DNA of 36,032 bases from the NCBI GenBank assembly GCA_946613195.1, contig CAMOFE010000005.1:1-36032 (forward strand), written 5' to 3'. The notes beneath the pieces are model-generated. The model saw nothing but the letters and a program-made list of their open reading frames with translations. It ran no database searches and was not told the DNA's origin. The stretch comes from an uncultured Alphaproteobacteria bacterium (GTDB lineage Bacteria > Pseudomonadota > Alphaproteobacteria > Rs-D84). Numbering within the stretch: the first letter of the stretch is position 1; each line of letters starts with the position of its first letter. This document shows, in pieces, positions 8,666-16,531 of this stretch. Position numbers and translations under genes: made by a program.

Positions 8666-9985
8666 CTACCGCCCCAGTTTATTATATGTTGCCGCCAAAT
8701 CATTTCGCAGTAATGCATTATCTGGGTAATGCTGAATTAATTTATTATACGATTTTGCAGCAAAATTATAATCACCCGCCCTGTATGCCGTAATTGCCAC
8801 CGTATATGCACTGTCATAATTAAATACATATGCTTTTGCAGATGCAACATGTTGTTTTTCTATATATTTGGACGGCAATCTTTTTCCTAATTTGCAATCT
8901 TTATCATTACACATCGCCAGTGCATATTCAGGCATATAATCGCGCACTTTCTTCCAGTGTTTTAATGACTCACCTTTTTTGTTTACTGGATTTTTAATCC
9001 ATTCCTTGAAAATTTTATATGTTTCTTTGTTGGCCTTTCCTTTTTTCCAAAACGCGCTTTTTTGACGCCCCATATATTCCAAAAATTCATACCCACCATT
9101 AACAGGGCAATCCAACAATATTTGCGGGTTTATTTCACCTGTCATCATACCCGCCTCTAACCAACGACGCCACCACATACCTGACCCTTCGAGCACAAAA
9201 CCACCCAGTGTATTTGCAATTGCTTCTGTGGATTCGCCGCCAATCCATGCACGACCAAAACTGTGCATGTTTTTTATCGGATATTCTGCGAAACATTGTT
9301 TTACCATTGAATCGTTCAATCCATATCCATATTCAGAATATAATTTACGCAACTTTGCAAATCTGTTGCTACAAGAAAGATCACCTTTTGGTTCAATCAA
9401 CTTAGAAAACGCATTATACATAATAGAACCAATTGCAAATGCTTCGCCCACAGAATTTATATCTACATTTTCACATCCGACATCATAACAATACATTCCA
9501 AAAAATGTTTCTTTTTGTTCAATATGCCATAGTGCAAGTTCATAAGCCTCTTCATTTGTTATGGGTTTCGTATATGATGTAACGTCTGAGCCATCTTTCA
9601 GTTTTGTTGAACCAAAACCAATAGTCGGATTACCTTGTGGTGTTTCGCCTGGCTTTAATGGTTTGCCTGTTTTATCATCATAAACGACATGTAATCCTTG
9701 ATTATTAACACGAACACCTTCGCTAAAAATCAATTTTGCAATTAATAGCGGTGTTATTGGTTGCATACGTTCATAATATGCGCCAAAAGTTCCACTTTCA
9801 TATTCTGGTTCATAAACTGTTTTTTCTGTTTTATTTTGTTTTTTTTCTTTGATTTTATTATATCCGATTGGGCCACCAATTAACGCACCCAACATCAACA
9901 ACCACAGTACAGATGATGATAATTTTGGATGATTTCGCCAAAATTCAGTCAGTTTATTATCTTTGATAATATTAGTTTTTTGCAT
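8666..9985 (-). CDS. Membrane-anchored GH24-type lysozyme-like protein with C-terminal TPRs, interrupted by TAG
   Basis: N-terminal TM (LSSVLWLLMLGALIGGPIGY); LIFSEGVRV...GNPTIGFGSTKLKDGSDV...ITNEEAYELA resembles T4-lysozyme-type motifs; TPR YTVAITAYRAGDYNFAAKSYNKLIQHYPDNALLRNDLAATYNKLGR-stop. Confidence 0.75.
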   Translation of the reverse strand: MQKTNIIKDNKLTEFWRNHPKLSSSVLWLLMLGALIGGPIGYNKIKEKKQNKTEKTVYEPEYESGTFGAYYERMQPITPLLIAKLIFSEGVRVNNQGLHVVYDDKTGKPLKPGETPQGNPTIGFGSTKLKDGSDVTSYTKPITNEEAYELALWHIEQKETFFGMYCYDVGCENVDINSVGEAFAIGSIMYNAFSKLIEPKGDLSCSNRFAKLRKLYSEYGYGLNDSMVKQCFAEYPIKNMHSFGRAWIGGESTEAIANTLGGFVLEGSGMWWRRWLEAGMMTGEINPQILLDCPVNGGYEFLEYMGRQKSAFWKKGKANKETYKIFKEWIKNPVNKKGESLKHWKKVRDYMPEYALAMCNDKDCKLGKRLPSKYIEKQHVASAKAYVFNYDSAYTVAITAYRAGDYNFAAKSYNKLIQHYPDNALLRNDLAATYNKLGR

Positions 9986-10058
9986 TTGATAATCCTATTT
10001 TTATTTAATACAATAATTATATCATAAACCTGTATATTAAAAAACACTAAAAAACAAG

Positions 10059-11333
10059 ATGTCTGAAAAGAACCGCCCATTGGCTGACTTAATGCGCCCA
10101 ACAACAATTGATGAAGTTGTGGGTCAACGCGCTTTATTGGGTGAAAACGGCCTGATACGGCGTATGGTTGATAGTAAAAAGTTATCTAATCTTATTTTAT
10201 GGGGGCCACCCGGATGTGGCAAGACAACAATTGCACGCGCATTGGCAAATTCAACAGATATGGATTTTGTGCCGATGTCTGCGGTATTTTCTGGGACGGC
10301 GGATATAAAAAAAGCAATGGATGCAGCAAAAATGCGCCAAAATTTAGGTATGGGTACATTGTTATTTATTGATGAAATTCATCGCTTTAACAAGACACAA
10401 CAAGATACATTGTTGCCATATTTAGAAGATGGCACTGTTGTCTTTATTGGCGCAACCACTGAAAACCCCAGTTTTAATCTGAACAACGCGTTACTGTCGC
10501 GGTGTCATATTGGGGTATTGCAACCGCTGGATACAGATGATTTATTGGTGTTGCTGGGGCGCGCTGAAAAATTTTTAGGAAAAAAATTACCACTGGACAA
10601 TGATGCGCGTATTCATCTGTGTCAAATGTCAGATGGTGATGCGCGATTTTTATTAAACACATGCGAATACTTATCATCGGCAAAATTCAAGAAACAATTA
10701 ACGCCGGATGCGTTGGATTCTGCCGTACAGAAACGCGCACCGCTGTCTGATAAAACAGGTGATGAACATTATAATTTAATATCTGCAGTACATAAATCAT
10801 TGCGTGCATCAGATACAGATGCGGCATTATATTGGGTTGCACGCATGATGACAGGCGGTCAAGATGCACGTTATATTTTCCGCCGTCTTACCCGTTTTGC
10901 AATGGAAGATGTGGGCTTGGCGGATCCAAACGCATTGCCAATTGCGATTGCTGCATGGGATGCATACGAAAGAATGGGCAGTCCCGAAGGCGACATCGCC
11001 CTGGCAGAACTGGTAATATATCTGGGGACGGCACCAAAAAGTAATCGCACAGACAAGGCAATTCATGCTGCATACGCCGCCGCGAGAGAGACGGGCAGCC
11101 TGCCCCCACCAAAAAACATTCTGAATGCGCCAACTAAAATGATGAAAAATATGGGGTACGGTGCCGGATATATATACGAGCCTGATACAGAATCAGGTTT
11201 TTCTGGTCAAAATTGTTTTCCAGAAAAAATGGGACGTCGTACATTTTACACCCCGGTTGAACGCGGGTTTGAGCGCGAGATAAAAAAACGTCTGGATTAT
11301 TGGAACACGTTGCGCAAGAAATTAAGTGAATAA
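10059..11333 (+). CDS. rarA: Replication-associated recombination protein A (AAA+ ATPase)
   Basis: RPTTIDEVVGQ...LWGPPGCGKTT...FIDEIHRFNKTQQD...GATTENPSF. Confidence 0.95.
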   Translation: MSEKNRPLADLMRPTTIDEVVGQRALLGENGLIRRMVDSKKLSNLILWGPPGCGKTTIARALANSTDMDFVPMSAVFSGTADIKKAMDAAKMRQNLGMGTLLFIDEIHRFNKTQQDTLLPYLEDGTVVFIGATTENPSFNLNNALLSRCHIGVLQPLDTDDLLVLLGRAEKFLGKKLPLDNDARIHLCQMSDGDARFLLNTCEYLSSAKFKKQLTPDALDSAVQKRAPLSDKTGDEHYNLISAVHKSLRASDTDAALYWVARMMTGGQDARYIFRRLTRFAMEDVGLADPNALPIAIAAWDAYERMGSPEGDIALAELVIYLGTAPKSNRTDKAIHAAYAAARETGSLPPPKNILNAPTKMMKNMGYGAGYIYEPDTESGFSGQNCFPEKMGRRTFYTPVERGFEREIKKRLDYWNTLRKKLSE

Positions 11334-11334
11334 A

Positions 11335-12060
11335 TTAAAACAAAATATTCACACGCAAACCAAATTGGTAAATGCCCCCCTCAAATTCATAATCAAAGTG
11401 CCCAACATACTGGGTACGACCATATTCACGAATTAATTTCAAGTTCAACCATTCTTGGTCATATTTCGGATTTGTTGCCTTGCGAAAAGTTGCACCAGTG
11501 CCAATACGCCAATTATAGACCAGTCTAAAATACGCCTCGGGTATAAAATCAATATATGCCATACCACGGGTATGATCAAAAATCCAACTGGATTTAACAG
11601 TTCCTGCCAATGTCAAACCTGTCCATTGGCGACCAAAGCGCAAGCCTGCGTAATACTGGTGTTTTGCGTACCACGGGGTTCGCACATGCGATGAACCGCC
11701 AAACTTAAAACCACCAATAAAATCTGCAATCATTTTTGCAGAATTGTCCGTTGCCTGTGTCAGACGATATTTACCGCCAATATCAAAACTGGAAAAACCG
11801 TTTGCGTCCCCGTTAAAATCAAATTGATAATGCAAATTTCCTAAAATAGTAAACCGATTGTTTATACCATATGATATTTGTTGTCCCAATCGCAAAACTT
11901 CATCAGAATAATAAATAGAACTCTCTGATAAAAACTCTTCTATGGCCGGCAGATACAATGGATCGGATGTATCACGCGCCAAAAAGTTATCGTCTGAATC
12001 TGCATACGCCGAGACGCACGCAAAACAAATTACAAAAAATCCAAATAAAAACTTGCGCAT
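11335..12060 (-). CDS. Putative outer-membrane beta-barrel protein
   Basis: Signal peptide MRKFLFGFFVICFACVSAYA; alternating aromatic strands ending ...FGLRVNILF. Confidence 0.65.
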   Translation of the reverse strand: MRKFLFGFFVICFACVSAYADSDDNFLARDTSDPLYLPAIEEFLSESSIYYSDEVLRLGQQISYGINNRFTILGNLHYQFDFNGDANGFSSFDIGGKYRLTQATDNSAKMIADFIGGFKFGGSSHVRTPWYAKHQYYAGLRFGRQWTGLTLAGTVKSSWIFDHTRGMAYIDFIPEAYFRLVYNWRIGTGATFRKATNPKYDQEWLNLKLIREYGRTQYVGHFDYEFEGGIYQFGLRVNILF

Positions 12061-12087
12061 AAAATCCCCCACTTGTTTACGCCAAAA

Positions 12088-12122
12088 CGCAACGCAATGG
12101 CGCAATAAAATGCGCCGTTGCG
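12088..12122 (-). other. GC-rich hairpin between two outer-membrane protein genes
   Basis: CGCAAC(GCAAT)GGCGCA-ATAAAA-TGCGCCGTTGCG; on the minus strand the 3' side is followed by TTTTGG. Confidence 0.5.
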
Positions 12123-12143
12123 AATTGCATTATGCTATTTTTT

Positions 12144-13313
12144 TTAGAATTGGAATATTGCCTGGACACCAATTGTGGTTTCAGAATAATTATCCAATTT
12201 TGCTGTACCAAATGGAACCAATCCACCAATACGTTGTGTCAAAGCCGCATCCAATGCTAAATTATCACGATAGTAATAAATATCTACTTTTTTGTCATTT
12301 GCACTGTCATAAAACACTGTTCTGGCGTACAGATTCAATGCAAACCAATCGTTTGGTTGCCAACCGATTGCGCCCTTGATAGAACCCTGGTTATGCCAAT
12401 CATAGTAACCCAAGATTGCCTCTAAATTCATTGTCCAGTCTTCATCTAATACACTGAACACGCCCAAGCCACCTTCGGCATAAAATGTAGATGATACATT
12501 TGTATCATATGCCAAGAACATCTTGCTGAACAGACCGTTCGCATCATTACCTTCTACACCATTACCATATGCATCGCCATCAAAGTCAACAAACCAACCA
12601 CGCGCCAAACCATAGATTGTTGAACGCGAAACCTTGTACCCTGCTTTCAAGTCCAAGATAAAACTGTTGGCAATGTCTTTCTGATGCTCAAAATACAATG
12701 ACGCGGTCCCAATCCATTTTTCATTATCCGCGAAACGCCATTGACCACCGATACCAAACATATTCAGACCATCGTCTTTCATTGTATCGTCTGGACCATT
12801 TGACCACTTGAATCTGTAATCAGAATGATCATAACGCAACATTGCAATCACAGCCAATTTATCTGTAAATCCGTAACTAAAATCTTCTTTGATAGATAAT
12901 TGTTTACCTTTCCATTTACCTTCGGTGCCACTTAATGTCAATGCAGCACCAGATGGAACATCATACAGCACACCTGCTGATTCTAATGAAAAATCATATG
13001 AATTCATATTATATGATAAATCGGTAACAGACCCAAATTTTCCACCCAAGGGTTGAAAGAACGGATGTGCCAAATAATATTTACGACGAACAGTACGACT
13101 GACAGTTTCTGTACGTGATTGACGCACCGTGCGTGTTGTTGTTGTATTACGTCCCGCATCATATTGACGATACTGTTGCGTACGTGTTGTTGTTGGCGTT
13201 GAATAACGCGTTGTGTAACGTTGATAGTTTGATGATGTGTTTGTTGCTGCCATCACAGGTGCCATACCAAATACAGCAACCGCCCACACAAATAAAGACA
13301 TTTGTTTTTTCAT
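12144..13313 (-). CDS. Putative outer-membrane beta-barrel protein with Thr/Arg/Tyr-rich N-terminal segment
   Basis: Signal peptide MKKQMSLFVWAVAVFGMAPVMA; low-complexity NYQRYTTRYSTPTTTRTQQYRQYDAGRNTTTTRTVRQSRTETVSRTVRRKYY; C-terminal barrel strands ending in F. SD AAAGGAG upstream. Confidence 0.75.
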   Translation of the reverse strand: MKKQMSLFVWAVAVFGMAPVMAATNTSSNYQRYTTRYSTPTTTRTQQYRQYDAGRNTTTTRTVRQSRTETVSRTVRRKYYLAHPFFQPLGGKFGSVTDLSYNMNSYDFSLESAGVLYDVPSGAALTLSGTEGKWKGKQLSIKEDFSYGFTDKLAVIAMLRYDHSDYRFKWSNGPDDTMKDDGLNMFGIGGQWRFADNEKWIGTASLYFEHQKDIANSFILDLKAGYKVSRSTIYGLARGWFVDFDGDAYGNGVEGNDANGLFSKMFLAYDTNVSSTFYAEGGLGVFSVLDEDWTMNLEAILGYYDWHNQGSIKGAIGWQPNDWFALNLYARTVFYDSANDKKVDIYYYRDNLALDAALTQRIGGLVPFGTAKLDNYSETTIGVQAIFQF

Positions 13314-13395
13314 ATAAAAGACTCCTTTCTTGTCCGCATTATATCACAAAAAATAGACAAAAAAAAGAAATTAGTTGTTGTTGTTTTACAATCAA

Positions 13396-13887
13396 TTAAC
13401 TAAAATGTTTTTTCAATATTTCATATGCCGCAGAAATGCGCGCAAATTGGTCTGCGGCGGTCTTTTTATTCGTCGCTGTATCTGGGTGATATTTTTTTGC
13501 CATTACGCGATATTTTGCGCGCACTTCGCGTAAATTTGTAGTTATCGGCAAATCAAATACTTTCAGTGCAGACACAACATTTGTTGGCATCCCATGCCTG
13601 CGCGGTTGTGTTTTATCAAACGCACTGCGTCCATTCAGAAAATCGTTCAAGAATTTAACATAATCTGCTGATTCTGCGGTTTTATCTTTTAATTCACTGC
13701 CAAATGTTTGACGTTCCCAATCTGCCTCTATCTCTTCGGGGGTCATATCTGCATAATAATTCCAATTTTTATTGTATTCGGCGGCATGTTCTTGGCAAAA
13801 ATGCCAATATTCACGCAAGTCGCGTGATTTTGGCGCACGGCATGTGCCGGCCTTTTGACACCCTGGTTTATCACACTTCTGAATCAT
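13396..13887 (-). CDS. J-domain (DnaJ-like) protein with N-terminal Cys-rich motif
   Basis: CDKPGCQKAGTCRAPKSRDLREYWHFCQEHAAEYNKNW...; C-terminal J domain with HPD (KKYHPDTATNKKTAADQFARISAAYEIL). Confidence 0.88.
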   Translation of the reverse strand: MIQKCDKPGCQKAGTCRAPKSRDLREYWHFCQEHAAEYNKNWNYYADMTPEEIEADWERQTFGSELKDKTAESADYVKFLNDFLNGRSAFDKTQPRRHGMPTNVVSALKVFDLPITTNLREVRAKYRVMAKKYHPDTATNKKTAADQFARISAAYEILKKHFS

Positions 13888-14747
13888 TTATTTTTCCTTT
13901 GCCCCGACAACGGATGATATGCCACAACTGTTTGTTTTAATTTTTCAGGCATAACATGTGTATAAATTTGTGTAGTTGAAATATCTTCGTGTCCCAACAT
14001 AGTCTGAATTGCGCGTAAATTTGCCCCACCCGCCAACAGATGCGATGCAAACGAATGTCGTAACACGTGTGGTGTTACACGTGCAGGCGATATACCTGCC
14101 AAGATTGCACATTTTTTTAATATCTTGAAAAAGCCGTCCCGTGTTATATGTCCTGTTTTGCTGTATGTTGGAAAAACATATTTAGAATCAATATCACCGC
14201 GCAATTCCATCCAACGCGCCAATGCCTTTTGTGCGCCTGTATGCATTGGCACCATACGTTCTTTGGCACCCTTGCCATGAATTAATAATCTGTCCCCTAA
14301 AATCGCGTTTGTTGGCAATTCGCATAATTCAGACACGCGCAATCCGGACGCATACAACAGTTCAATCATTGCACGCAATCGCACAGATGTTTTTATATCA
14401 CCTGCAGATGATATTAATAATTCTATTTCATCAACAGTTAAAAATTTCGGCAATGGGCGCGATCGCCGTGGTAATTCCAGATTTGCCGCCGGATTTTTTG
14501 TTATAATTTTTTCCAACATTAAAAATTTATAAAAACTGCGCAATGCACTGGCGCGTCTGGCAACAGATGATGGTGCATCTGGCAAAGATGATAAATAATT
14601 CTGAACCGCATCCCCAGATGCATTAACCAGCCCCCCCGGAATCGTTTCATCCGCGTGCGACAAATCAGACCGATACGCCGCCAATGTATTACGACTGCGT
14701 CCTTTTTCGGCAGATGCGGCTTCTAAAAATACATCTATGTAATTCAT
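13884..14747 (-). CDS. xerD: Tyrosine recombinase XerD-like
   Basis: IDVFLEAASAEKGRSRNTLAAYRSDL...LYASGLRVSELCEL...HVLRHSFASHLLAGGANLRAIQTMLGHEDISTTQIYTH. Start at MNYID (14747) preferred over 14834. Confidence 0.9.
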   Translation of the reverse strand: MNYIDVFLEAASAEKGRSRNTLAAYRSDLSHADETIPGGLVNASGDAVQNYLSSLPDAPSSVARRASALRSFYKFLMLEKIITKNPAANLELPRRSRPLPKFLTVDEIELLISSAGDIKTSVRLRAMIELLYASGLRVSELCELPTNAILGDRLLIHGKGAKERMVPMHTGAQKALARWMELRGDIDSKYVFPTYSKTGHITRDGFFKILKKCAILAGISPARVTPHVLRHSFASHLLAGGANLRAIQTMLGHEDISTTQIYTHVMPEKLKQTVVAYHPLSGQRKNK

Positions 14748-14881
14748 TATGGATACAGCACTACTTCGGTTACATTCTGAACAGGTGCAAACGAGATTAT
14801 CATCAGTATTATAATAACTGCAACCACACCCCATATTAACACACGGCGAAATGTTCCAGACTTTTTTTTGCGTAATGGCAT
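14747..14881 (-). CDS. 44-aa single-TM membrane protein (not in ORF track)
   Basis: Reverse translation MPLRKKKSGTFRRVLIWGVVAVIIILMIISFAPVQNVTEVVLYP*; its TAA overlaps the xerD ATG (TAATG). Confidence 0.75.
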   Translation of the reverse strand: MPLRKKKSGTFRRVLIWGVVAVIIILMIISFAPVQNVTEVVLYP

Positions 14882-14898
14882 ATTACACCCCCATATAT

Positions 14899-15957
14899 TT
14901 ATATTGTATCATAATTTGCAATGAATGCGCCCGCCCCTGCAATTATAATCAGTGGTAATGAAATAACTGATAACAGTGGTGGCAATGTTCCATTTGCACC
15001 AAATGCATTAAATATGTTTATCATAAAATACAATACAAAGCATGTCAAAATACCAACAGCAAATTTTGCCCCAAAACTAAAATTACGACGTTGACGTGTT
15101 TGTGAAAAAGCCACCCCTAAAAACGTCATCGCAATCAATGTCAACGGCAGAAACAGTAATGTCCAGAACTGAACCAGATGTCCACGCACAGGCACACCTA
15201 TGGTTTGCATCTTGTGAATAAATGACGGTAACTGCCAAAAAGAAATCTGGTCTGGTTGCAGATATCTGTCCAGTATGGTTTGCGGGGTTAACAATGTATC
15301 AGAATGCCACGCATCACGATGCGTAACACCATCTGAATCACACACAGACGCGTTTACAGAATCAAACCCTGAATCAGATAACCTTATGGAATCCGCAACC
15401 ACACGCGTGGTCAATTTATATTCAGAATCTTGGATTAAAATCATCGCGTTACCAAAAATTAAATCTGCGCCATCACGATTCATACTTTCTGCACGCAGTG
15501 TTATATAGCCATTATCACCAGATTCCCGCAACCATATCGCACCATCAACCAATTTCAGATGATTTGCAGATATTTTTTTTGTACTTAAACCCACAGAATA
15601 TGGATTAACCAATGTTGTTGCCACAATTCCAATCAATGCCGCACCAACCATAAACGGACGTGCAAATTGATATGGTGATGTGCCAGCACTGGATACAATC
15701 ACACTCTCGCTGGCGCGTAATAAATTATAATACGCCAACAAAGTCCCCATAAACACTGCCAACGGCAAAAACATAGGCATATATTCCAACAATCGTGTCC
15801 ATGATTCTGCCAATGCCGCAACCGCGGTTGGATTTGACGGCAAACGTTCAACAAATGTAACAGCAAAGATAATGCCGCATACCACCAGCATTACCAAGCA
15901 GAAGCCGCCAAAAAAACGTCGCATTAAAAATCTGGTTAAAATTCGCATATTAAACAT
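14899..15957 (-). CDS. lptG: LPS export ABC transporter permease, LptF/LptG family
   Basis: YjgP/YjgQ-type topology; RFFGGFCLVMLVVCGIIFAVTFVE...PLAVFMGTLLAYYNLLRASESVIVSSAG; ISFWQLPSFIHKMQTIG. Confidence 0.85.
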   Translation of the reverse strand: MFNMRILTRFLMRRFFGGFCLVMLVVCGIIFAVTFVERLPSNPTAVAALAESWTRLLEYMPMFLPLAVFMGTLLAYYNLLRASESVIVSSAGTSPYQFARPFMVGAALIGIVATTLVNPYSVGLSTKKISANHLKLVDGAIWLRESGDNGYITLRAESMNRDGADLIFGNAMILIQDSEYKLTTRVVADSIRLSDSGFDSVNASVCDSDGVTHRDAWHSDTLLTPQTILDRYLQPDQISFWQLPSFIHKMQTIGVPVRGHLVQFWTLLFLPLTLIAMTFLGVAFSQTRQRRNFSFGAKFAVGILTCFVLYFMINIFNAFGANGTLPPLLSVISLPLIIIAGAGAFIANYDTI

Positions 15958-15986
15958 ATTATACAGTATAATGCCTTATTTCATAA

Positions 15987-16014
15987 TTGCAAAATTAAAA
16001 TGATTTCGTATAAT
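15987..16014 (+). promoter_or_regulatory. Putative sigma70-type promoter for greA
   Basis: TTGCAA (15987-15992), 16-nt spacer, TATAAT (16009-16014). Confidence 0.55.
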
Positions 16015-16051
16015 GCCAATACTAAACAGAATAGTATCTTGGGATAAAAAA

Positions 16052-16522
16052 ATGGAAAAAAGACCGATTTCACGCGCAGGTTTTGATAACCTGTTGAAAG
16101 AATTAAAAGAATTAAAAGAAGTGGAACGCCCTGAAATATTAAAAACTGTGCAATGGGCGCGCAGTTTGGGCGACTTGTCTGAAAATGCTGATTACAGCGC
16201 AGCCAAGGAAAAACAGCGTCAAATTGATTCGCGTATCAGATTTATAGAGGGCGTTATTGAAAACGCATCTGTTATTGATATTGACAGTTTGTCTGGCGAC
16301 CGCGTTATGTTTGGTGCCCGCGTTATCGCCGAAGACGAATACGGTAATCGTATGCAATGCAGAATTCTATCTGATATTGAATCAGACGGGAAAACTGTTA
16401 TTTCATGTACTTCGCCGGTTGGGCGTGCACTGATTGGGCGATGCGTTGGGGACACATGTGTTGTAAAATTGCCTGGGGGCGAAAAAGAATATGAAATACT
16501 GGAAGTAAAATTCAAGGAATAA
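16052..16522 (+). CDS. greA: Transcription elongation factor GreA
   Basis: MEKRPISRAGFDNLLKELKELKEVERPEILKTVQWARSLGDLSENADYSAAKEKQRQIDSRI. Confidence 0.93.
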   Translation: MEKRPISRAGFDNLLKELKELKEVERPEILKTVQWARSLGDLSENADYSAAKEKQRQIDSRIRFIEGVIENASVIDIDSLSGDRVMFGARVIAEDEYGNRMQCRILSDIESDGKTVISCTSPVGRALIGRCVGDTCVVKLPGGEKEYEILEVKFKE

Positions 16523-16531
16523 CCACTAAAT

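Noticed and set aside
8363-9985. General TAG stop reassignment
   Set aside because: TAG also ends the CDS at 30999, and a single in-frame TAG is not enough to claim a recoded genome.
13130-13215. GTTGTTGTTG runs in the barrel gene as ACCAACA-family repeats
   Set aside because: Period 3, explained by Thr/Asn codon runs on the minus strand; no period 7.
13884-14834. Start of xerD at 14834
   Set aside because: The N-terminal MGCGCSYYNTDDNLVCTCSECNRSSAVSI is out of frame with the micro-ORF and atypical for XerD; MNYID at 14747 fits the family start.
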